Origin: Spirochaetaceae bacterium
GTDB taxonomy: Bacteria; Spirochaetota; Spirochaetia; Treponematales; Treponemataceae
Direction: 5' to 3'
NCBI GenBank assembly: GCA_031290725.1
Contig: JAITMZ010000094.1
Span: forward strand, 1-9,342
Length of the DNA stretch: 9,342 bases
Positions 1-6,142 of this stretch are shown in pieces (position 1 is the stretch's first letter; each line of letters opens with the position of its first letter). The notes beneath the pieces are model-generated. The model worked only from the letters and a program-made list of their open reading frames with translations. It made no database searches and was not told where the DNA came from. The position numbers and the translations under genes were made by a program.

Positions 1-241
1 CTGAAGAAAGTGTCCCACAGCGGGCACGGGGATCCTCATACCCAGCGGGTTTTCAATCCCTTGCAGATATTCCGTCGATGACGGTATCGCCCGTTGTCCC
101 TTGAATTCCCTCCTAATCAATTACGAAACAGTATACCCCATCTTATGCGTTTTAGCACCCGTTTTTTTATCATTTTCTATGCCGGATTTTTATTTTTACG
201 AAATTTTTCATGCGCTCGCCCTGAAAAACAGGGCTTACGCC
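1..241. other. Left-end region without a recognised gene
   Basis: No recognisable gene lies here. The + strand frames reach stops at 79-81 and 102-104, or continue only as short open stretches with no family resemblance. On the - strand one frame is open from 120 down to 1 but is preceded directly by a stop and has no ATG or GTG near the Shine-Dalgarno-like AGGAGG (complement of 109-114). Bases 121-210 are clearly richer in A and T than the rest of the window, as expected of intergenic DNA. A 6-bp hairpin (GCCCTG, loop AAAAA, CAGGGC, 218-234) lies just before the promoter at 242, but no T tract follows it. The region could be the edge of a gene lying further left or a decayed one. Confidence 0.5.
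109..135 (-). promoter_or_regulatory. Possible - strand promoter -10 and Shine-Dalgarno
   Basis: On the complement, TATACT (135-130) is followed about 15 nt later by AGGAGG (114-109). This resembles the short-leader arrangement of the other promoters in the window. A -35 at 17 nt would be GTGCTA, only 3 of 6 matches. No ATG, GTG or TTG follows at usable spacing, so this may serve a gene with a rare start, be a remnant, or be chance. Confidence 0.25.
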
Positions 242-270
242 TTGACCATATCCAAATACGATGGTATACT
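242..270 (+). promoter_or_regulatory. Sigma70-type promoter of the permease-pyrG operon
   Basis: TTGACC (242-247), a 17-nt spacer and TATACT (265-270) give a near-consensus housekeeping promoter. The -10 is preceded by TGG, which fits an extended -10 (TGn). Transcription would start near 277 and leave a leader of about 57 nt before the ATG at 334. That leader contains one copy of a 26-nt repeat (294-319). Confidence 0.75.
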
Positions 271-293
271 AATCGGGCAACGCGGATTCGGGC

Positions 294-319
294 CGAGGCC
301 GATTCTTCGGGAGAACAAC
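294..319 (+). repeat. 26-nt repeat, copy 1 (leader of permease gene)
   Basis: This 26-nt stretch matches 2958-2983 at 24 of 26 positions; the core CGATTCTTCGGG is identical. It contains a C(TTCG)G tetraloop-like sequence with only about three possible stem pairs. Here it is transcribed but lies upstream of the chosen start codon. The same frame as copy 2 would read EADSSGEQ. Confidence 0.6.
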
Positions 320-333
320 GGGGGTGTATATAT

Positions 334-1266
334 ATGAATTTTATTATCAATATACTGGCGCTGGGTGTGCCCTTCTCCGTAGCCCTTTTGATGGCCAGCT
401 TGGGCGAAATGGTAAACCAGCGGGCGGGTATTTTTAACCTGGGTTGCGAAGGTATCATGGCCATGGGCGCTTTTTTGGGTATGCTGGTGCCCTACACCGC
501 GGGCCAGGCTGGGGTATACAACCTGCTGGGCCTGATGATGGCGGCGGGGGCGGGGGTGTTGCTGGGTTTGTTCTTCGGCCTGGTGGTGGTGGTCTTCCGG
601 GCACCCCAGGGCATCGCCGGGATTGGCTTACAGATGTTCGGCGTGGGCACTGCGGGAACATTGTTCCGGCACTTTGTGGGAGGCACCCAAAGCGTCACGG
701 GCATTGGGAGTGCGCCCATTCCGGTGCTGTCTGAGATTCCCGTGGCGGGTCAGATTTTGTTCAACCACAATCTGGTGGTGTATTTTGCCTTTTTGCTGGT
801 GCCGGTAATATGGTATGTGCTGTTCAAGACGCCTTGGGGATTGCAGGTGCGGGCGGTGGGCACCTACCCCCGTGCGGCGGATTCCATCGGCATCAAGGTG
901 AATGTGGTGCGGTTTCAGGCTTTGGCGGTGGGGGGGGCGCTGGCGGGCCTTGCCGGGGCATACCTGTCGCTCTGTCAGGCAAAAATGTTCAGTGACACCA
1001 TGATCGCCGGCCGGGGGTTTATCGCCGTGGCGCTGGTATACTTCGGCCGCTGGAACCCGGTGAAAATCATGGGGGGCGCCCTGCTGTTTAGCTTTGCCCA
1101 GGCGTTCCAGTTGGCGGTGCAGGGCCAGGGCATCAATTTTCCCTACGAATTCGCGGTGATGCTGCCCTACACCCTGGTGATCGCGGTGCTAGCCTTTGCC
1201 GGGAAAGATCGCCACATGAGTCCTGCGGCGCTGGGGCAGCCCTTTAACCGGGAAATGCGGGTGTAA
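334..1266 (+). CDS. ABC transporter permease, BMP/nucleoside/simple-sugar type
   Basis: A 310-residue, very hydrophobic inner-membrane protein of the BPD_transp_2 permease superfamily, which includes RbsC, the YufP/YufQ nucleoside permeases and the RfuC/RfuD riboflavin permeases of spirochaetes. The family hallmark is the N-terminal segment GEMVNQRAGIFNLGCEGIM, equivalent to the usual E-R-x-G-x-x-N-x-G-x-E-G-x-M motif. A second conserved stretch, GRGFIAVALVYFGRW, lies near the C-terminus. I chose ATG 334 because the promoter at 242-270 lies inside the longer open frame that begins at 94, and GGGGTG lies about 8 nt upstream. The usual partners (ATPase, second permease, substrate-binding lipoprotein) are not in the window, so the substrate cannot be read. 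A nucleoside would suit the neighbouring CTP synthase; riboflavin is also possible. The next gene starts 7 nt after the stop. Confidence 0.85.
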   Translation: MNFIINILALGVPFSVALLMASLGEMVNQRAGIFNLGCEGIMAMGAFLGMLVPYTAGQAGVYNLLGLMMAAGAGVLLGLFFGLVVVVFRAPQGIAGIGLQMFGVGTAGTLFRHFVGGTQSVTGIGSAPIPVLSEIPVAGQILFNHNLVVYFAFLLVPVIWYVLFKTPWGLQVRAVGTYPRAADSIGIKVNVVRFQALAVGGALAGLAGAYLSLCQAKMFSDTMIAGRGFIAVALVYFGRWNPVKIMGGALLFSFAQAFQLAVQGQGINFPYEFAVMLPYTLVIAVLAFAGKDRHMSPAALGQPFNREMRV

Positions 1267-1273
1267 CGAAAGT

Positions 1274-2869
1274 ATGAGCAAGTATATTTTTATAAGCAGC
1301 GGAGTGTGTTCCAGCCTGGGAAAGGGCGTGGCGGCGGCGGCCATCGGGAGTCTTCTGGAATCCAGCGGCCTTTCGGTGACCCTGGTGAAATGCGATCCCT
1401 ACATTAATCTGGACGCGGCCAACATGGACCCCTACCAGCAAGGCGAAGTCTACGTTACCGACGACGGTTCCGAGACCGACTCGGACATCGGCACCTTCGC
1501 GCGGTTCACCAGTTTTACCCCGGCCCGGGACCATTCCATCACCATCGGCCAAATCTACGAATCGGTGATCCAGAACGAGCGGGCGGGGCGGTACAACGGG
1601 CGTACCGTGCAGGTGATTCCCCACATCACCGACGAGATCAAGCGGCGGATATTGAACGCCGGTATGCGGAGCGGGCCCGATGTGGTGATCGTGGAAATCG
1701 GCGGTACCGTAGGGGACATCGAATCCATTCCCTTTCTGGAGGCGGCCCGGCAGCTTATCCGGCTTTTGGGTCATTCCAACGCCATCACCATCCACCTGAC
1801 TCTGATACCCATGCTTACCGGGGGGGAAATGAAGACCAAGCCCACCCAACATTCGGTAAAAAAGATGCAGGAGATCGGCATCCAGCCGGACATTCTGTTG
1901 TGCCGCTCGGAGCTGCCCCTGGACAGCAGCCTGTACCGAAAAATTGCCCTGTTTTGCAACGTGAATCCCGATGCGGTGTTTTCCACCGTGGATGTGGAGC
2001 AGTCAATCTACGAGCTTCCGGTGTTGTTTCACAAACAGCGGGTGGACAAGCGAATTTTGGCCCGCCTGGGATTCCCCGAAGCGCGCACCAACATCCGCCC
2101 CTGGACGACATTTCTGAACCGGTTGGTCAATCCCAAACGCCGGGTCACCATCGCCTTGGTGAGCAAAAATACCCGGATAGACGACTGTTATAAATCCCTT
2201 CGGGAGGCGCTGCTCCACGCTGCGGTAACCACCCACAATGCGGAGCTGAATCTCCGCAAGGTGGATGCGGAAAAGCTGGAACACTCGGACGTCGCCGCGG
2301 CCTTTTCCGGGGTGGACGGTATCGTGGTGCCCAACAACTTCGGCCAGCGCGGGTTTTTGGGCCTCCTGGCGGCGGTTCGGTACGCCCGGCAAAATCGTGT
2401 GCCCTTTCTGGGGATCGATCTGGGGATGCAGCTCATGGCCATTGAGACCGCGCGGAGTCTTCTGAATTGGGAGGATGCGGATTCCACAGAATTCGTGCGG
2501 GAAACCAGTCATCCGGTGATCAGCCTGCCGGAGGAACAAAGCGGACTGGCGTCATCAGGGAGCTTCAAGATTGGTTTAAGCGCCATCGCCCTTGATAAAC
2601 AATCAAAATTATACTATATTTATAAGCGGGTGCCCATGGTCAGCGAGCGGCACCGGAGCAGGTATGCCTTTGACCGGCGCTTTCAGGAAGATATCACGGC
2701 AAAGGGGCTGCGCATCACGGCATTTGCCCAAGATAACCAGACCGAAGCTTTTGAGTGGGAGGAACATCCGTGGGGAATAGGAGTTCAGTATCATCCGGAA
2801 TTTTCGTCGCGGCCGTCGAAACCGCACCCGGTTTTTTCAGCCTTTGTCGGCGCGGCCTTGGGGGTATGA
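1274..2869 (+). CDS. pyrG: CTP synthase family protein with degenerate glutaminase domain
   Basis: A 531-residue protein, close to the normal length of PyrG, which makes CTP from UTP, ATP and glutamine or ammonia. The synthase domain keeps the P-loop SSLGKG (13-18), Asp71 and Glu141 at the Mg positions, VQVIPHIT (112-119) and KTKPTQHSVK (187-196). Some usually invariant stretches differ, such as DAAN (47-50) for DPGT and Gln56 for His. The C-terminal class I amidotransferase domain keeps YHPEF with His507 and Glu509, FGQRG (356-360), ERHRSRY and STEF. The nucleophile elbow, however, reads GIDLGMQ, with Asp382 (codon 2417-2419, GAT) where PyrG has Cys. The oxyanion loop reads PNNFG instead of PGGFG, and the GGTMRLG motif is altered. 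Glutamine hydrolysis is therefore probably lost; ammonia-dependent CTP synthesis or a paralogous role is inferred. ATG 1274 lies 7 nt after the permease stop with a weak Shine-Dalgarno, suggesting translational coupling. The TGA overlaps an ATG (2866) in the lptC frame. Confidence 0.9.
   Translation: MSKYIFISSGVCSSLGKGVAAAAIGSLLESSGLSVTLVKCDPYINLDAANMDPYQQGEVYVTDDGSETDSDIGTFARFTSFTPARDHSITIGQIYESVIQNERAGRYNGRTVQVIPHITDEIKRRILNAGMRSGPDVVIVEIGGTVGDIESIPFLEAARQLIRLLGHSNAITIHLTLIPMLTGGEMKTKPTQHSVKKMQEIGIQPDILLCRSELPLDSSLYRKIALFCNVNPDAVFSTVDVEQSIYELPVLFHKQRVDKRILARLGFPEARTNIRPWTTFLNRLVNPKRRVTIALVSKNTRIDDCYKSLREALLHAAVTTHNAELNLRKVDAEKLEHSDVAAAFSGVDGIVVPNNFGQRGFLGLLAAVRYARQNRVPFLGIDLGMQLMAIETARSLLNWEDADSTEFVRETSHPVISLPEEQSGLASSGSFKIGLSAIALDKQSKLYYIYKRVPMVSERHRSRYAFDRRFQEDITAKGLRITAFAQDNQTEAFEWEEHPWGIGVQYHPEFSSRPSKPHPVFSAFVGAALGV
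2592..2620 (+). promoter_or_regulatory. Candidate internal promoter inside pyrG
   Basis: TTGATA (2592-2597), a 17-nt spacer and TATATT (2615-2620) match sigma70 hexamers at 5 of 6 positions each. They lie in an unusually A+T-rich patch of an otherwise GC-rich gene. The patch encodes DKQSKLYYIYK, a segment of the diverged amidotransferase domain. The position, about 330 nt upstream of the lptC start, would allow lptCAB to be expressed apart from the permease and pyrG. It may simply reflect the amino acids encoded. Confidence 0.35.
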
Positions 2870-2927
2870 AACCCTGGAGCGCCGGGAGCTTGGGACGGGT
2901 GATTCGCGGCGGGGGTTTCATACCCCC
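2860..2927. repeat. 15-bp perfect inverted repeat at the pyrG/lptC junction
   Basis: GGGGGTATGAAACCC (2860-2874) is exactly complementary to GGGTTTCATACCCCC (2913-2927), with 38 nt between. The left arm contains the pyrG stop codon. The right arm runs into a tract of nine C, followed by TTGGGG and then AAAAAGGGGG directly before the lptC ATG. The loop carries spaced GGG runs (2884, 2892, 2897, 2911). No T tract follows, so it is not a standard terminator. It could be an mRNA structure between cistrons, a small dispersed element, or a control of lptC translation. Confidence 0.7.
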
Positions 2928-2949
2928 CCCCTTGGGGCGAAAAAGGGGG

Positions 2950-3591
2950 ATGAAAGGCGAGACCGATTCTTCGGGGGAACAACATACCCTGCGGCTTGCG
3001 GGATTGTTGATTTGCGCGGCGTTCTGCGTGCTGGCGCTGTCGGGGTGTGAGATCGTGTATGACGATATGTCCACGGAAGTGTCGGACAAGATACCGGAAT
3101 TTCGCCTGAGCGGTGCCCGGGTGACCCGCTACGAGGACGGCCAGATGACCGCCGAGCTGTCCGCGAAAACCGTGGAGCAGTACAAGCAAAACAACGCCAT
3201 CTACGCCTCCGGAGTGACCTTCGTCGTGTACGACAGCGATGGAAAAGAGATCGGACACGGTAATTGCGGGTTGATTCTTGCCGATACTACAAATGACACC
3301 TATGTACTGTTTGATTCCATCGTGTTTGAAAACATTCGGGACCAGTTTGAGCTTCGGGCCAATGCGATCCGCTGGGGGTCAAACACCGGGATTCTGGCGA
3401 GTTCCCGGGACGGCACGGTGGAGATCATAAAAACCCGGACCGGAAACGGAGGGAACAGGGACAGCCGTTTTTCCCTTTCGGGTACGCGTTTTTTTGCCGA
3501 TAAAAACACTCGGGCATTCGTGTTCGGCGGGCCGGTGAGCGGTATTTTTGACACAGGGGATGGGGATGAACCGGCCGGGGAAACTGACTAA
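2950..3591 (+). CDS. lptC: LptC-like lipoprotein (Lpt export periplasmic bridge)
   Basis: A 213-residue predicted lipoprotein. After residue 15 comes a hydrophobic stretch (16-30) and the lipobox L30-S-G-C33, so it should be lipidated at Cys33. The rest (SGARVTRYEDGQMTAELSA, then short beta-type repeats ending in SLSGTRFFADKNTRAFVF) fits the LptC fold, which passes glycolipid from the inner-membrane complex to LptA. The place directly before lptA and lptB supports this. The start is uncertain. ATG 2950 has a G-rich Shine-Dalgarno flush against it; ATG 2866 overlaps the pyrG stop but would give a signal of about 60 residues; a non-ATG start near 2989 would give a typical short, basic signal. 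With ATG 2950 the n-region contains three acidic residues, three of the eight residues encoded by repeat copy 2, which is odd for a signal peptide. Confidence 0.75.
   Translation: MKGETDSSGEQHTLRLAGLLICAAFCVLALSGCEIVYDDMSTEVSDKIPEFRLSGARVTRYEDGQMTAELSAKTVEQYKQNNAIYASGVTFVVYDSDGKEIGHGNCGLILADTTNDTYVLFDSIVFENIRDQFELRANAIRWGSNTGILASSRDGTVEIIKTRTGNGGNRDSRFSLSGTRFFADKNTRAFVFGGPVSGIFDTGDGDEPAGETD
2958..2983 (+). repeat. 26-nt repeat, copy 2 (5' end of lptC)
   Basis: This matches 294-319 at 24 of 26 positions. Here it is inside the predicted lptC reading frame and encodes GETDSSGEQ, supplying the acidic part of the signal peptide n-region. The G-rich part (2973-2978) could also act as a ribosome binding site if translation starts further downstream. 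Confidence 0.6.
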
Positions 3592-4390
3592 ATTGACTCT
3601 CTGCGCGGCGGCGTGGGCGCTTTTCGGCGTCTTTGGGCCTTGTTCAAGAATTTGGGCGGAGCGCATTTTATTTACCGCCGACAAAATGTCCGGCTACAGC
3701 AAGGAAAACAGCGATTTTACCCGCCTGGAGGGACACGCATCGGTAAAAACCGCCAAAATCGAGATAACTGCGGATTCCATCGAGCTCACCGGGGATGATT
3801 TCCGCTACATCGCCGCCAGCGGGAATGTGCGGGGCCGGAACATCGACTCGGATATGGATTTTCGCTGCGGCACCATGAAGTACGACCGGCAGACCGAGGT
3901 GGCCACGCTGCAATCCGACGCGGACATCTTTGACCACCAGAACAAAGTCACCGCCAATGCCCAGATAATCGAATATAACCAAAAGACCGAAGTGGCGATT
4001 TTGCAAATCGACATTGAGCTGAAACAAAAAGAATCGGTGTGTACCGCGGCCTTCGCGGTGTACCGAAAAAAAGAACAGATGGTGGAAATGAGCGGCAACC
4101 CCAAAATTCAGCGGTCCGACGACATTTTCCGCGCCAGGGAGATGACCTTCAACCTGGAGACCGAGGAAATCCTGCTGGACGGGCGGGTACGGGGCACTGT
4201 CAAGGATTCCGGCGGCGGCGCCAAATCCACCGGCACAGCCACCACGCAAAGCGCCGAGTCAACGGAAGGCACGGCAGTTTCCCCGGAGGGTGTCGTCCCC
4301 GGTGAGCCGCCCGCCGCCCCGGAAACGCCGCCGGAACAAAAAACGCCGGAAAAAATCGAGGCACCCGCGGGCCCCACGGTGGGAGCATAG
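3566..4390 (+). CDS. lptA: LptA/OstA-like periplasmic glycolipid transport protein
   Basis: A 274-residue exported protein. Residues 1-31 form a signal peptide: basic start NRPGKLTK, hydrophobic core, and cleavage likely after I-W-A31. The mature part is OstA/LptA-like, with repeating strands typical of the jellyroll (ITADSIELTGDDFRYIAASG, MKYDRQTEVATLQSDADIFD, AREMTFNLETEEILLDG). LptA forms the periplasmic bridge for glycolipid between the LptBFGC complex and LptD. The last 60 or so residues are a low-complexity tail rich in Pro, Glu, Thr, Ser and Ala, absent from typical LptA. I chose ATG 3566, with AGGGGA 5 nt upstream; ATG 3560 and TTG 3548 lie in the same frame but have poor Shine-Dalgarno spacing. 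It overlaps the end of lptC by 26 nt, pointing to coupled translation. Confidence 0.8.
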   Translation: MNRPGKLTKLTLCAAAWALFGVFGPCSRIWAERILFTADKMSGYSKENSDFTRLEGHASVKTAKIEITADSIELTGDDFRYIAASGNVRGRNIDSDMDFRCGTMKYDRQTEVATLQSDADIFDHQNKVTANAQIIEYNQKTEVAILQIDIELKQKESVCTAAFAVYRKKEQMVEMSGNPKIQRSDDIFRAREMTFNLETEEILLDGRVRGTVKDSGGGAKSTGTATTQSAESTEGTAVSPEGVVPGEPPAAPETPPEQKTPEKIEAPAGPTVGA

Positions 4391-4398
4391 GAGCACCG

Positions 4399-5220
4399 AT
4401 GGACGATATATCACAGACGGTAAACAGTCGGCCAGCCCTCACCGCACCCACAGCCGCCGCGCAGCCCGTTCCCGCCGCGAAACCTGCGCCGGAAAGCAAT
4501 GTACTCAGAATCAGCAGCCTGCACAAGCGGTTCGGGAAAAAGCAAGTCGTGAACGGCGTAGAGTTTTCCATGAAGACCGGTGAGGTGTTGGGTCTGCTGG
4601 GGCCAAACGGCGCGGGCAAAACCACCACCTTTTACATGATCGTGGGTTTTTTGAGCCCCACCTCGGGGGAAGTCTTTCTGGACGACAAACTGATCACCCG
4701 GCTTCCCATGTACAAGCGGGCGCGGCTGGGTATTTCGTACCTGCCCCAAGAGCCGTCGGTGTTTCGGAAGCTCACGGTGGAGGAAAACATCTGGGCGGTG
4801 ATCGAGACCCGCCGGGATTTGAACAAGGCCGAAAAGCGCGACTTTTTTGAGTCCCTGATCGACGATTTCGCCATCAACCGGATCCGTAAGCAGCCCGCCT
4901 TCACCCTGTCGGGGGGTGAACGCCGGCGTACCGAAATCGCCCGGTCACTGGCAATTCAGCCCAAGTTTCTGCTCCTGGACGAACCGTTTGCCGGGATTGA
5001 CCCCATCGCCGTGAGCGACATCAAACACATGATCCAGCTCCTGGCCAGACGCAACATCGGCATCCTGGTGACCGACCACAACGTACGGGACACCCTGGAG
5101 ATCACCAACCGATCCATCATCATCAGCGACGGCACCATCGTAGCCCAGGGCGACAAGGACGCCATCCTGGATTCAGAGGTGGCGCGGAAGATATACCTGG
5201 GGGAACAGTTCCGCATGTAG
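4399..5220 (+). CDS. lptB: LptB, ATPase of the Lpt export complex
   Basis: A 273-residue ABC ATPase that powers extraction of glycolipid from the inner membrane by LptFG. Visible motifs are Walker A GPNGAGKT (68-75), Q-loop Gln117 in YLPQEPSVF, signature LSGGE (170-174), Walker B LLLDEP (191-196) and H-loop His227. The family-typical features YLPQEPSVFRKLTVEENI and the C-terminal YLGEQFRM identify LptB rather than another ATPase. It is about 30 residues longer than usual because of an Ala/Pro-rich N-terminal extension (about residues 11-32) before the ATPase core begins at VLRISSL. TAGGAG (4388-4393), which overlaps the lptA stop, lies 5 nt before the ATG, so the extended start is well supported. 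The partner permeases LptF/LptG are not in this window. It is the last gene of the + strand run; the convergent gene ends 7 nt further on. Confidence 0.93.
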   Translation: MDDISQTVNSRPALTAPTAAAQPVPAAKPAPESNVLRISSLHKRFGKKQVVNGVEFSMKTGEVLGLLGPNGAGKTTTFYMIVGFLSPTSGEVFLDDKLITRLPMYKRARLGISYLPQEPSVFRKLTVEENIWAVIETRRDLNKAEKRDFFESLIDDFAINRIRKQPAFTLSGGERRRTEIARSLAIQPKFLLLDEPFAGIDPIAVSDIKHMIQLLARRNIGILVTDHNVRDTLEITNRSIIISDGTIVAQGDKDAILDSEVARKIYLGEQFRM

Positions 5221-5227
5221 TCCCGGC

Positions 5228-6142
5228 TTACCGCTCCCACAACTGCCGGGGGTAATACCCCGATTCGACCTTTTTAGCGATTTCCTTCTTCACCGTGTCC
5301 CGGTCATCCGGGTAGGTCATGCCGAACCAGCTTTCCAGAGAAGTGTACATCTTTATCCGGCCATTCCCTTCTTCAACCAGGGTGCTGGCTGCGGTGGGCA
5401 GGAGACATTCGGCCTTTTCGCTGGCCGCATTTTTGGCGATGAAATCCTCCCAAAAGGCGGCAAAATGATCCAGCGCTCCCAGGGAAAAGCCGAAAAAGTT
5501 CATTGACACCAGCTCCGTACCGATAAAAAAGACCTGTTTGTCCCCCGCCAGGCTCACGATGCGGCCGTCCTTCCGACGGATGTTCATTTGTTCTTCCATG
5601 GATACCAAGTAACCGTCCCGGGCGGTACAAACCCCACGGGTGACGGTGCCGGATTTGCTCAGGGTGTTGCCCAGGATATACCCCACCATGGCGTGTTCTC
5701 TGCTGTCCGCAGCGATGCCCGACAGGTGGCCGGCCAAGGTTTCAAAGGCGCTCCGGCCATAGTAATCGTCGGCGTTGATCACCGTGAAGGGGGTTTTCAG
5801 GACGTCCCCGGCACAAAGCACCGCGTGCAATGTCCCCCAGGGTTTTTTTCGCCCCAATGCGGCGGCATCCCGCTTCTGTGCAGGACTCATTAAGGCGTCC
5901 GGTGCCTGGAATACGTATTGGGCGTCGAAGTTGCGGGCCACCCGGTCGAAGATGCGTTCCCGAAAGTCCTTCTCGATGTCCCTGCGGATGATGTAGACCG
6001 CCTTGCCATAGCCGCTTTTCCGGGCGTCCCAAGTGGCGAAATCCAACAGAGTCTCGTTTCCCAACCCTACTCCGTCGATCTGTTTCACTCCGCCGTAGCG
6101 GCTTCCTATGCCGGCGGCCAGTACCACCAATGTCGGTTTCAT
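5228..6142 (-). CDS. Sugar-phosphate nucleotidyltransferase-like protein
   Basis: A 304-residue cytoplasmic protein of the NTP_transferase fold, which joins a sugar phosphate to a nucleotide. The N-terminal nucleotide loop is LAAGIGSRYGGVKQID (residues 8-23), with Arg15 and Lys20 as likely catalytic or binding residues. PWGTLHAVL (101-109) and NADDYYG (123-129, metal-binding Asp) follow in the expected order. It resembles a broadly distributed group annotated only as nucleotidyltransferase; base and sugar specificity cannot be read from sequence. The ATG overlaps the galE stop (ATGA, 6142-6139), and AGGAG lies 6 nt upstream inside galE, so the two are translated together. That suggests a UDP-hexose substrate for surface glycan or glycolipid, but this is inference. 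Its 3' end converges with lptB with only 7 nt between. Confidence 0.8.
   Translation of the reverse strand: MKPTLVVLAAGIGSRYGGVKQIDGVGLGNETLLDFATWDARKSGYGKAVYIIRRDIEKDFRERIFDRVARNFDAQYVFQAPDALMSPAQKRDAAALGRKKPWGTLHAVLCAGDVLKTPFTVINADDYYGRSAFETLAGHLSGIAADSREHAMVGYILGNTLSKSGTVTRGVCTARDGYLVSMEEQMNIRRKDGRIVSLAGDKQVFFIGTELVSMNFFGFSLGALDHFAAFWEDFIAKNAASEKAECLLPTAASTLVEEGNGRIKMYTSLESWFGMTYPDDRDTVKKEIAKKVESGYYPRQLWER
5249..5275 (+). terminator. Weak terminator candidate after lptB
   Basis: GGGGT (5249-5253), loop AAT and ACCCC (5257-5261) form a short hairpin, followed after 9 nt by five T (5271-5275). It lies inside the 3' end of the convergent nucleotidyltransferase gene. The stem is short and the T tract is displaced, so this is only a possibility. 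Confidence 0.25.

Noticed and set aside
48..66. GTTTTCAATCCCTTG resembles part of some CRISPR repeats
   Set aside because: There is a single occurrence with no second repeat or spacer at regular distance.
72..84. Hairpin CCGTC-GAT-GACGG
   Set aside because: It is a short 5-bp stem with no T tract and no gene end supported next to it.
94..333. Longer version of the permease starting at 94
   Set aside because: The extra 80 residues cover the promoter and an A+T-rich stretch, show no permease-like sequence, and the family hallmark follows normally after ATG 334.
2239..2258. 7-bp hairpin TGCGGAG/CTCCGCA inside pyrG
   Set aside because: It lies in the middle of a coding region with no T tract or regulatory context, so it is most likely chance in GC-rich DNA.
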